From: an uncultured bacterium
Lineage (GTDB): Bacteria > Myxococcota_A > Bradymonadia > UBA7976 > VGTA01
Direction of reading: 5' to 3'
NCBI GenBank assembly: GCA_943788935.1
Contig: CALSSE010000002.1
Span: forward strand, 1-64,000
DNA length: 64,000 bases
In this document: piece after piece, positions 8,117 through 15,147 of the stretch
Numbering within the stretch: position 1 is the stretch's first letter
Layout of the letters: every line of letters begins with the position of its first letter
The notes under the pieces: generated by a model
What the model saw: the letters and a program-made list of their open reading frames with translations, nothing else
What the model was told of the DNA's origin: nothing
Database searches by the model: none
Made by a program: the position numbers and the translations under genes

Positions 8117-9265
8117 TTATACGCTCTCTCTTTGAGATGAATCAATGCTGTGTATTGCATTGGTAAGATCTGAGTAGAGTTCATCAAACTGCAGTGTAAA
8201 GGCAGGTGTATGCGCATGAGCTTTTTGCCGACGAAAGACTGAGCGGAAGCCTCTCCATGAAGACATAAGGGCGCACCAACTTAAAGAGAGCAGAGCGAGG
8301 TAGACTTTGCGAGGTTTACTAGTGATCGCTCGGGGTTGATTCGGATCACACTCATTCTCTCTTATGATCCGTCCGATGTCTTGATATATCATCCCGGCGG
8401 CTTGTATGGCGAACCCTGCTCTGAGAGGTAAGCTCTTGATACCTTGATACCCTGACCTATAATGAATGTCAGCGAGTCTAAGCAATTCATGAATGGCCCT
8501 CCTCGCAGGCTCACGCATGAGTATGGGTAAATCGAGTCGATGAAACCGTTGCCCTCTTGATCTAGTAGATGGAACGGAAGATACACTGCTCTCATCGGTT
8601 CTCATTGTTTTCTGATGTTCTTCTACACTGAGCGAAGAAGAAGTCAGTAATTCACGTGGAAGATACAGACGCTCTCTAGACCAATCTTCACTCACATCAC
8701 GACAGATATTGGTCAGCTGCATCGCGATTCCCAAATGAGCAGCATTAAACAGCGAGCGATCGTCTCTTATTTTTAAGATGTGACACATCATGAGTCCGAC
8801 AACGCTAGCCACTCTAAAACAATATTGATAGAGTTCGCTTAGGCTTTCGTAAGTGATGTTTTTGACATCCATCTCCATCCCTTTGAGGAGCTCTTGTGGA
8901 TAATATTTAGGGATCGAGTGGCGATGAATAACGTCTTTGAAGGCGATCAATATTGGATCATGAGCAATTAGAGGAGCGCCTGTTGACGAATAAATAGCAT
9001 CCAATTCCAACTGAAGTATCTCTAACGCTAGCGGTGCTTCAGCGGCATCAACCTCATCGACAGCATCGTCAACTCTCCTACACCACGCATAGAGAATAGA
9101 AGCGTCTGTCCTAGCGTGACGAGGAAGAAATTGAGCGGCAAATGAGAAGCTCTTAGAATTGGCGGCGATGATATGTTGACAGAGAATAGCGGCCTGATCG
9201 CTCATTAACCCGAAAGAGTGAGGAGTCTCAAAGTCAATGCCTGACGGATCACTAGATATAGTCAT
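8117..9265 (-). CDS. crtB: phytoene synthase CrtB
   Basis: This enzyme condenses two geranylgeranyl diphosphates to 15-cis-phytoene, the entry step of C40 carotenoids. It has the squalene/phytoene synthase motifs: ARTDASILYAWCRRVDDAVDE with the first Asp-rich DDAVDE, YCFRVASVVGLMMC, and the second Asp signature LTNICRDVSEDWSRERLYLP. I chose the ATG at 9265 (AGAGGG just upstream); an ATG at 9292 in frame has no spaced ribosome site. The C-terminal 60 residues are basic and less conserved. It sits between crtE and crtD in the same direction, separated from crtE by a short repeat-bearing gap. Confidence 0.93.
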   Translation of the reverse strand: MTISSDPSGIDFETPHSFGLMSDQAAILCQHIIAANSKSFSFAAQFLPRHARTDASILYAWCRRVDDAVDEVDAAEAPLALEILQLELDAIYSSTGAPLIAHDPILIAFKDVIHRHSIPKYYPQELLKGMEMDVKNITYESLSELYQYCFRVASVVGLMMCHILKIRDDRSLFNAAHLGIAMQLTNICRDVSEDWSRERLYLPRELLTSSSLSVEEHQKTMRTDESSVSSVPSTRSRGQRFHRLDLPILMREPARRAIHELLRLADIHYRSGYQGIKSLPLRAGFAIQAAGMIYQDIGRIIRENECDPNQPRAITSKPRKVYLALLSLSWCALMSSWRGFRSVFRRQKAHAHTPAFTLQFDELYSDLTNAIHSIDSSQRESV

Positions 9266-9351
9266 AAACCCTCTGTTATTAAATGCAGTCATCTCTCATT
9301 TTTTAAGTTACTGAGGGCTGATGGCTCAGTCCTACCGGCTCAGTCTTACTG

Positions 9352-9411
9352 ATTCAACCACAGTTAATTCAGCCACAGTTGAGTCAGCCACAGTTGAGTC
9401 AACCACAGTGA
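9352..9411. repeat. 15-bp tandem repeat in the crtE-crtB gap
   Basis: Four copies of a 15-bp unit close to AGTCAGCCACAGTTG fill the space just beyond the crtE stop codon. A shorter GCTCAGTC duplication lies beside it (about 9325-9350). The tract is intergenic on the leftward crt transcript, so it could affect message stability or crtB translation. No stem-loop terminator is evident here. Confidence 0.8.
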
Positions 9412-9413
9412 AG

Positions 9414-10604
9414 TCATAGATAGCTATTTTGAAGCCTAATCACTGCTTGAACAGCGATTCGATGGGCTTCTCCATTCCCCAACTTATGCCTCAATGTATC
9501 TAAAGCGCCCTTAATGGTGCTACGGATCTCTGATTCAGCACTGATGAGGTATGGTAAACATTGGTCTCGCAATTCTTCAGCATCAGCTCTCCACCATTCG
9601 GTGGAGATGAGCTCGTTAACAGCTTTATCTCCTCTAACGGAGAGCTGAGTGAGGCTTGACATGATAATAGAAAAGTCTTGGTCGGACACTTCAGAGTGCC
9701 GGGATAACCAAGACCACACCCATGTTAATCTTTGGCGGCTGATGTCTTCGCAACCTTTATTCCAACGACTCTCATTCATGAATCCGCTGAGATCATCGTA
9801 CATTTGAAGTCCCAGACCAATCTGTTCTCCAAAATGATATAGAGTCTCACACATCTTTTCAGAAAGATTGAAGTAGAGGGCTCCTAGCTGAGTCGCAAAA
9901 CCGACTAAAACACCAGTTTTGAGTCGAGTTGATAGTTCGGTGAGATTGAAGATTTCACCTCGCTCAAGCTGAGTGACTTTATAAGATACATCAATCGCCT
10001 GTCCTTGATGGCACCTTAACATGACCCGATTAAGCTGAGCATACAGTCTCACCCTCGTCAAAGCATCACATTCAAGGCGATCGATCATATGTCCGGATAC
10101 AAAATATAACCAGTTACCAACGTTTAAAGCGGGTGCTAACCCTACCTGCAAGTGGAGACACGGTTGACCTCGGCGGGTGATTGATTGGTCTTCGATATCA
10201 TCGATCACTAATGATCCCGAATGTAAGAACTCGACGAGCGAAATGAGCTCTTCAGGGCATTGAGGAGGGTGTATATTTAAGTTTTTATCATAGCGACGCC
10301 TAGAGGTGTGACTCTGTGGGGTAACCTGTTGAGATAGGAGCCAAGCGACCTTCCATCCTAACTCCACAAAATCTCGTCTCAAAGACTTACCGGGCTTCTT
10401 CAGAAATGTCTTTACCGGATCAAGTAAACATCGCTCCCACACATCATTTGAGACGTTGTAACGATCGTTCTCAAGCAATAGCTCTATGCTCTCATCCCTA
10501 AATATATCTGTCAGAGTATGGGTACTAACAGGTGTAGGAGAGTAAGGACTCTCGACGACTTGAAACCGTTCAGTGTAGTTCATAAGTGTGACCCACAACT
10601 CCAT
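9414..10604 (-). CDS. crtE: geranylgeranyl diphosphate synthase-like polyprenyl synthetase CrtE
   Basis: A trans-prenyltransferase expected to make the C20 precursor for CrtB. The first Asp-rich motif is intact (LVIDDIEDQSITRRGQPC). The second is atypical: GLGLQMYDDLSGF has DD but Gly where the third Asp or Asn usually stands. The later Lys/Arg region is also unusual (CEDISRQRLTWVWSW). At 396 residues it carries an N-terminal extension of about 60 residues. Position between crtI and crtB makes the carotenoid role likely. A set of 11-bp direct repeats lies about 100 bp upstream of its ATG. Confidence 0.82.
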   Translation of the reverse strand: MELWVTLMNYTERFQVVESPYSPTPVSTHTLTDIFRDESIELLLENDRYNVSNDVWERCLLDPVKTFLKKPGKSLRRDFVELGWKVAWLLSQQVTPQSHTSRRRYDKNLNIHPPQCPEELISLVEFLHSGSLVIDDIEDQSITRRGQPCLHLQVGLAPALNVGNWLYFVSGHMIDRLECDALTRVRLYAQLNRVMLRCHQGQAIDVSYKVTQLERGEIFNLTELSTRLKTGVLVGFATQLGALYFNLSEKMCETLYHFGEQIGLGLQMYDDLSGFMNESRWNKGCEDISRQRLTWVWSWLSRHSEVSDQDFSIIMSSLTQLSVRGDKAVNELISTEWWRADAEELRDQCLPYLISAESEIRSTIKGALDTLRHKLGNGEAHRIAVQAVIRLQNSYL

Positions 10605-10794
10605 ATGATGGTAATATGGCAGACTGTTAATGCATAGATTTGGTCATGAAGCGCTCAGCATTCACACTTATAAGATGAGAGTTGACAGCTTTTGGTTTCG
10701 GGGCTTGCACAATGTTCGCACAACTTTTGAACAGTGTTTGATAATCATAGAACAAAGGGTCTATCGAAGGGTCTATGTACCTTTAAATCAATGA
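10605..10794. promoter_or_regulatory. crtI-crtE intergenic region, probable crtE promoter region
   Basis: This 190-bp gap between the crtI stop and the crtE start holds no gene. It contains three contiguous 11-bp direct repeats (10705-10737). A possible leftward -10 box reading TATAAG lies nearer crtE (about 10668-10673). I could not define a convincing -35 box at standard spacing. Confidence 0.5.
10705..10737 (+). promoter_or_regulatory. three 11-bp direct repeats, CarH/LitR-type operator candidate
   Basis: Three in-register 11-mers lie end to end: TTGCACAATGT, TCGCACAACTT and TTGAACAGTGT. A weaker fourth (TTGATAATCAT) follows. Each carries ACA at the same place, and two of the three fit the T-n-n-A-C-A core known for operators of B12-dependent MerR photoreceptors of the CarH/LitR type. 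The same consensus recurs upstream of the rhodopsin gene. The location, upstream of the carotenoid genes crtE-crtB-crtD-crtC-crtA, suits light control. The regulator itself is not in the window. Confidence 0.68.
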
Positions 10795-12429
10795 CTAGAC
10801 TGGCGTAGGAGCGGTTGCATTCTGCTCAAACCGATCAGGTGCGATCTCTTCACTAAAGTCATAGGCGACCGCTCGAGCTGTCATTTTAGCGGACATCATC
10901 ACAGAAGGGGTTCCTGCACCAGGCTGAGCATTCGCACCAACGAGATATAAGCCATCGATCTTACTTCGGTTTTGTGGTCTGAAGTAGGCAGACTGTGTGA
11001 GGGTGGGCTCTACACCGAAGGCGTTACCTAAGTGGGAGTTGAGTGTATGCTGAAAGTAATTAGGGTCTACGTAGCTAGAATAAACCAGATCTTCTTTCAA
11101 GTGAGGGATCAGTCCCCGCTCATCGAGATAAGTGAGTACGTTGTCGACCAATTTTGGTCCGGCGACCTCCCAATCTATGCCTGACCCATTGTGAGGTACT
11201 GGGATCAGGGTGTAGGCGGTGTGGTGACCCTCTGGAGCCATACTAGGATCGGTGATCGTTGGAATATGTAAATATTGTGAGAAGTCTTCAGAGAGTATCT
11301 TACGGTCGAATATATCCGTGAGTAGCTCTTCATACCGAGGTCCTAAGATAATGTTATGGTGTTGTAAGTTTAAGGCTTGCTCACGCTTCTTGAATCCAAA
11401 GTATATAACGACGAGCGACATAGAATACTTCATTGTCTTAATACGCAACTTACTCACTGAGCGATGCTGGGGCTTGATAAGATCAAGATATGTATGAGCG
11501 AAGTCGGCGTTGGAACAGACGATATCACTGTCAATAACAGTTCCATCCTTGAGCTCGATACCTTTTGTCTTAGCCTTACTAAAAATGCCTGATTTTTCAG
11601 TAATGATTCGTTTGACCTCGCTGTTAACTCTAAGTTGCCCTCCCATCTCTTTAAACTTCTTAATGAGTCCTTGAACTAATGCCCCTGTTCCACCTTTGAC
11701 ATAGTGGATACCCCAAGTCTTTTCGACGAAATGAATCATAGCGTAAATTGCTGGAACCTTGAGGGGATTTCCGCCTACGAGGAGGGTCTCAAAACTAAAC
11801 ACTTGTCTCAACTTGGGGGAGATAAAATATTTAGAGGTGAAGCTGAACAGTGTCTTGACCGCGTTTAGCTTGAAGAGCTCAGGCGCCACTTTCAGCATAG
11901 AGCTAATGTCAGAAAAATAGGTGTAGCCAAGCTCAAGGAACCCTCTTTCAAAGATCTTCTCGGCGGCGTCATGAAAGCGGTCATAACCCTCTAAATCACG
12001 AGGTTCGATCATCTCTATCTGAGCGCGAGTGTTCTCAGGGTCACCGTCATAATCAAAGAATGTACCATCATCAAAATAGATACGATAGAAAGGAAGTATC
12101 GGGACGATCTCGCAGTACTTACTTGTATTGGGGCCCCCAGATATCCCCTCTCTCACTCGCTCTTGATTGACAATTGATTCCGGGAAGTCAGGGTCGTCTA
12201 GATGAGAGTTACCGCGCTCTAATGAAAAGAGCTCTTCAATAAAATGCGGAACTGTGATGACCGTTGGACCCATGTCGAATTTGAATCCTTCAGCTTCTCT
12301 GACGTAGGCTCTCCCACCAGGCTTATCCAGTTTTTCTACGATTGTCGTTTCAAAGCCCATGCTCTGAAGGCGCATCGCCAATGAAATCCCACCAAATCCT
12401 GATCCAATCACTATCGCGCTCTTATTCAT
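10795..12429 (-). CDS. crtI: phytoene desaturase CrtI
   Basis: An FAD enzyme that desaturates phytoene to lycopene. From the ATG at 12429 the protein opens [20 protein letters not shown], the usual position for the dinucleotide-binding fold, followed by [12 protein letters not shown] and [18 protein letters not shown]. The C-terminal bacterial-type CrtI signature [20 protein letters not shown] is intact. In-frame upstream starts (TTG at 12489 and two ATGs) would only add about 20 basic residues. It is transcribed leftward and separated from crtE by 190 bp with its own regulatory repeats, so crtI may be a separate unit. A hairpin at 12625 isolates it from the rhodopsin transcript. Confidence 0.92.
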   Translation of the reverse strand: MNKSAIVIGSGFGGISLAMRLQSMGFETTIVEKLDKPGGRAYVREAEGFKFDMGPTVITVPHFIEELFSLERGNSHLDDPDFPESIVNQERVREGISGGPNTSKYCEIVPILPFYRIYFDDGTFFDYDGDPENTRAQIEMIEPRDLEGYDRFHDAAEKIFERGFLELGYTYFSDISSMLKVAPELFKLNAVKTLFSFTSKYFISPKLRQVFSFETLLVGGNPLKVPAIYAMIHFVEKTWGIHYVKGGTGALVQGLIKKFKEMGGQLRVNSEVKRIITEKSGIFSKAKTKGIELKDGTVIDSDIVCSNADFAHTYLDLIKPQHRSVSKLRIKTMKYSMSLVVIYFGFKKREQALNLQHHNIILGPRYEELLTDIFDRKILSEDFSQYLHIPTITDPSMAPEGHHTAYTLIPVPHNGSGIDWEVAGPKLVDNVLTYLDERGLIPHLKEDLVYSSYVDPNYFQHTLNSHLGNAFGVEPTLTQSAYFRPQNRSKIDGLYLVGANAQPGAGTPSVMMSAKMTARAVAYDFSEEIAPDRFEQNATAPTPV

Positions 12430-12624
12430 ACTTAGTCTCACAGAGTTGAAGTGTTTAACGATTGAGGTCATCATTCGTACAGGCATCAAGGAATAAAACT
12501 ACATCGTCTGTACCGACCACCTAACACTATAAAGAGATACATTTGTAGCGGTTATTGTCGCTAAAAAAATGACTAATGTTTGATTGATCGATCGCTCATT
12601 ACAATAGGCCCAAGATATGAGAAA

Positions 12625-12649
12625 CCCTCAGACTTTTTGGGTCTGAGGG
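12625..12649 (-). terminator. intrinsic terminator-like hairpin after the rhodopsin operon
   Basis: A perfect 9-bp stem (CCCTCAGAC paired with GTCTGAGGG) encloses a 7-base loop. On the leftward strand it is followed by TTTCTCAT, a short T-rich tail. It lies about 95 bp beyond the small membrane-protein gene and before crtI. This suggests that the rhodopsin transcript ends here and crtI starts from its own promoter between 12430 and 12620. Confidence 0.7.
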
Positions 12650-12741
12650 TAACCTCTATCATCGACCTACTCACTCTATTATGCAGTCAGACTGAGTTAG
12701 GCCAGATTGAGTATAGTCGATGGATCCATCCTCCGCTCTCT

Positions 12742-12951
12742 TTAAACCTCTTGGGTTCTCATCCAGGCACCGATACCGATGAAGACAATAGAGAAGGTAA
12801 GCATGGTTTCGTAGTTGATAAAGACGTTGTCCGAGCTGTTTAGTATAGAGTAGACCGCGACGGCCCCGTTTATCAACCCAACAAGGAGGAGCCCGAGACC
12901 CGACGTTTTGTAGTGACCTTGATCCTCACTCCTGTTCATGACTTCACTCAT
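12742..12951 (-). CDS. two-helix mini membrane protein coupled to rhodopsin
   Basis: A 69-residue protein whose ATG lies one base after the rhodopsin stop codon, so it is on the same transcript and probably translationally coupled. A polar N-terminus of about 18 residues precedes two predicted membrane helices (about residues 19-38 and 48-66). It ends IGIGAWMRTQEV. It is clearly related to the 72-residue protein upstream of the rhodopsin: both have [HQ]Y-[KH]-[TS]-SG-[LM] before helix one and G-x-W-x-RT after helix two. No known family is recognised. The two-helix topology and tight linkage suggest an accessory membrane subunit, but that is inference. Confidence 0.78.
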   Translation of the reverse strand: MSEVMNRSEDQGHYKTSGLGLLLVGLINGAVAVYSILNSSDNVFINYETMLTFSIVFIGIGAWMRTQEV

Positions 12952-12952
12952 C

Positions 12953-13735
12953 TTAGGCTTCAGCAGTCTCAGCTACGTTTACAGAAGTACCCTCTGCTTC
13001 CATCTTAGCTTGTGCGATCGCATAGATCATGAATCCATATCCGCACTTAGCGAGGATGTCAGCGATGCTGTATCCAACTTGGAGAGCTACTGTTGCAGAT
13101 GCTGCTTCCACACCGAGCTGTGGCATGAGGTAGGCGATTGGGTAGAATCCCCAGGTTGCGAGAAGGAGTAGCTTGGTGTCGCCGAGCAGCTTCTTGACGC
13201 GAGGTGCTGCATCTTCAGTCGCTTTGTTGAGTTGTACCCACAGGACATAAAGAATGTATGCGAAAGGAATGGTAGAGACAAAGCCCCAGATACCACGAGT
13301 CGTATTGTCAGCGCTAACCTCACCTGGATAACCAGTGGCGATCATGAGTACTGCTGCGATGATGAGCTTGCCCATCATTGGACCGCGAACTTCGCGGGTA
13401 AGAGCGAGTACGGCGATCAACTCAGCAACGAGTAGGGGGACAGTGAGAAGCCAGTCAACGTAGCGGTATGCGTCGTTAAATGGTGTACCTGATGGCTTGT
13501 AAACACCTTCTGTTAAGGTGAAAGCAGCCTCCCAGCTGTTGAAAATGCGCCAATAGTGATACCCTGCGATACCAACTACGAGTGAAGACATAATCAACGC
13601 TGGGCGGTACTTGTGAGTAAGCTGGTTGCGAGCAATGACAAAAAAGACAAAGCTACCGAACATGGCAGCAATGGCAAGGCTGAGCATGTTGTATACGAGC
13701 TCGAACTCACCGTGTGATAGAGTAGGCAGATTCAT
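12953..13735 (-). CDS. proton-pumping rhodopsin with carotenoid-antenna fenestration glycine
   Basis: A 260-residue seven-helix microbial rhodopsin of the proteorhodopsin/xanthorhodopsin group. Helix C holds RYVDWLLTVPLLVAE, giving acceptor D94, T98 and donor E105: the DTE motif of outward proton pumps. H60 matches the His partnered with the acceptor. L102, at the spectral-tuning site, predicts green absorption. K230 in DILAK is the retinal lysine with D226 as counterion. IWG at 149-151 places Gly151 where bacteriorhodopsin has W138. In xanthorhodopsin this Gly opens the fenestration that seats a carotenoid antenna. AAAGGAACTCGGC precedes the ATG. Confidence 0.95.
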   Translation of the reverse strand: MNLPTLSHGEFELVYNMLSLAIAAMFGSFVFFVIARNQLTHKYRPALIMSSLVVGIAGYHYWRIFNSWEAAFTLTEGVYKPSGTPFNDAYRYVDWLLTVPLLVAELIAVLALTREVRGPMMGKLIIAAVLMIATGYPGEVSADNTTRGIWGFVSTIPFAYILYVLWVQLNKATEDAAPRVKKLLGDTKLLLLATWGFYPIAYLMPQLGVEAASATVALQVGYSIADILAKCGYGFMIYAIAQAKMEAEGTSVNVAETAEA

Positions 13736-13743
13736 GCCGAGTT

Positions 13744-13757
13744 CCTTTCGTGAAAGG
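13744..13757. promoter_or_regulatory. palindrome overlapping the rhodopsin ribosome-binding site
   Basis: The 14-base perfect palindrome CCTTTCGTGAAAGG includes the AAAGG of the rhodopsin ribosome site. In the transcript the CCUUU could pair with the Shine-Dalgarno sequence across a four-base loop and limit translation. As DNA it could equally be a small operator. Confidence 0.45.
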
Positions 13758-13771
13758 TAAATGATAGAGAG

Positions 13772-13800
13772 GGTTAACAGCGTGTTAACAAGGGTTAGAC
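13772..13800. promoter_or_regulatory. GTTAAC direct repeats, possible operator
   Basis: Two GTTAAC palindromes lie 11 bp apart (reading GGTTAACAGCGTGTTAACA on the plus strand), with a third related GGTTAGAC copy ten bases further. One helical turn of spacing between identical half-sites is typical of a bound regulator. The element lies 40-65 bp upstream of the rhodopsin ATG, so it may sit in the leader or near the transcription start. Confidence 0.45.
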
Positions 13801-13871
13801 AAGCCTTGTGCTATGTTGGTTTCAGGAAAAGTTTAAAAAAATGAAAAACCATTTAAAACAGTGTACATAAA

Positions 13872-13904
13872 CGCCGGTGCATACTTTGTGCAAACCTTGT
13901 GCAG
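13872..13904 (-). promoter_or_regulatory. three 11-bp direct repeats, CarH/LitR-type operator candidate
   Basis: Read on the rhodopsin strand, three 11-mers follow each other without a gap: CTGCACAAGGT, TTGCACAAAGT and ATGCACCGGCG. The first two match the T-n-n-A-C-A core exactly. They share a TTGCACAANGT-like consensus with the repeats upstream of crtE. The middle copy supplies a possible -35 box, so a bound regulator would block RNA polymerase, the known way CarH represses in the dark. An isolated GCACAAGGCT copy occurs again near 13802-13811. Confidence 0.7.
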
Positions 13905-14047
13905 GTTGATTGTCCAAAGTATGAAAAATCTTCATTTTTAGGGAGCTATCTTCCGTTTTATGACTAGGTGCATAAAGTTTTTTTATGACTATGATTTTTT
14001 TATGACGCGATCACTGCGTGATGAGTAATCGACGACTTTATTCCTCT

Positions 14048-14266
14048 TTAGATCATATCCTCATCATCGTGTGTTCTTAACCAATACCCCGTAATCAGTA
14101 TCACCAAGCCCACCAAGATGTTGGAGACATGGTCATATTCTGATTCACGATACTCGATTAAAAGCATGATTGTCGCCGTAAGCATAATCACGGCACCAAT
14201 CGCTATGAGGGCCATACCAGAGCTGTGGTATTGTTCTACGGGGGATTCATCTTTAAAACGATTCAC
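14048..14266 (-). CDS. two-helix mini membrane protein, paralogue of the 12742 gene
   Basis: A 72-residue protein with a charged N-terminus (MNRFKDESPVEQYHSSG), two predicted membrane helices (about residues 18-36 and 47-64) and the ending GYWLRTHDDEDMI. It aligns along its length with the 69-residue protein on the other side of the rhodopsin gene. The two bracket the rhodopsin in the same orientation. It stands 312 bp upstream of the rhodopsin with regulatory DNA between, so it is probably on its own transcript. The family is not recognised; a role in assembling or organising the rhodopsin membrane is conjecture. Confidence 0.75.
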   Translation of the reverse strand: MNRFKDESPVEQYHSSGMALIAIGAVIMLTATIMLLIEYRESEYDHVSNILVGLVILITGYWLRTHDDEDMI

Positions 14267-14394
14267 AACTCACTCCCTGTCAATAAAAGGTAAGCTCATT
14301 GTCCCTAATCCGAAGCTAAGGATCAAATTTACCCAAAGTGTATGACTGTTTGCATACAGCGTTTTGGGGATGTTTGCTCCATGAATCTAGACCC

Positions 14395-14886
14395 TTATTC
14401 TACGATCAGCTTACCCTTCATCATGGCATAATGACCAGGGAAGGTGCAGATATAGTCATATGTACCAGGTGCGGGGGCTTTGAAGGTGATCGTTGTTGAA
14501 TCGCCACCACCAACTAGGCCTGTTTTAGCGATCACATCTTTAGCTTGCTTGGGGAGTACATATCCGGTGTCTTTAGCTTGCATGGCTGCCATTGCGAATT
14601 TAGCGATATCGACTCCGGGCTTCAAGAGTACAAAGTTATGCCCCATTACATTCACGGGCAGTTTCCCGCTATGGCGCAGAGTCAACTCAATGGTGCTCCC
14701 TTTAGAGACCTTCAACTCCTTCTTGTCAAACTGCATCTGGTCTGTGCCGAGAAGAGTGATCTTAATCGTCTCGGATTTTTTTGAGGCCGCTGAGTTCCCT
14801 TTATCCGCCGTAGCGAAGGGTAAAGCGAGCGTTAAGCTGGTGATAAATAGAAATACATTCAGTAATCGCGTGGGTTTTAGAGTCAT
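14395..14886 (-). CDS. azu: azurin-like blue copper protein
   Basis: A periplasmic type-1 copper protein that shuttles electrons. The mature domain matches azurin: VMGHNFVLLKPG carries the first His ligand, and the C-terminal ICTFPGHYAMMKG supplies Cys, His and axial Met. The ATG at 14886 is chosen because GGAG lies seven bases upstream and the protein then opens with an ordinary cleavable signal peptide (MTLKPTRLLNVFLFI, then a hydrophobic core ending near ATA). An in-frame ATG at 14964 would put 26 extra residues ahead of it. It lies 128 bp upstream of the mini-protein gene in the same direction, next to the light-driven pump. Confidence 0.9.
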   Translation of the reverse strand: MTLKPTRLLNVFLFITSLTLALPFATADKGNSAASKKSETIKITLLGTDQMQFDKKELKVSKGSTIELTLRHSGKLPVNVMGHNFVLLKPGVDIAKFAMAAMQAKDTGYVLPKQAKDVIAKTGLVGGGDSTTITFKAPAPGTYDYICTFPGHYAMMKGKLIVE

Positions 14887-15147
14887 AGATCGTCTCCATG
14901 GAGGGGTGATTAAGAAGTAGCGGATCAAGGTTTGATCATCACTCTTCAGCCGAGGCGTAGGCATCGACTATGGGATAGATAGTGATTAGACTGTGGGGGT
15001 TTCAATATAATGTCTCGCTTGTCAAATCGGAGATCGACTAGCAGTCGCCTCGATTCCCTATACTTAGACCACCTACGTCTCAGTGAGAGAGAGGCCTAAT
15101 GGACAAACATAGAGCTCAAGCCTTCATTGATTCTTGATAGGATGAGA

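Larger units (their letters stand above)
13736..14047. promoter_or_regulatory. rhodopsin upstream region
   Basis: This 312-bp gene-free and A/T-rich stretch holds several ordered signals. They are a palindrome over the ribosome site (13744-13757), GTTAAC direct repeats (about 13772-13800) and three 11-bp CarH/LitR-like repeats (13872-13904). A candidate -35 TTGCAC lies within the middle 11-mer, with a weak -10-like TATGTA about 18 bases on. Extended A and T runs flank these. No open frame of interest is present. Confidence 0.6.

Noticed and set aside
12580..12843. Plus-strand frame over the terminator and mini-protein gene
   Set aside because: It covers a hairpin and antisense of a conserved mini-protein; no homology or start signal.
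13232..13435. Plus-strand frames antisense to the rhodopsin gene
   Set aside because: The rhodopsin frame is certain; the antisense frames show no domain.
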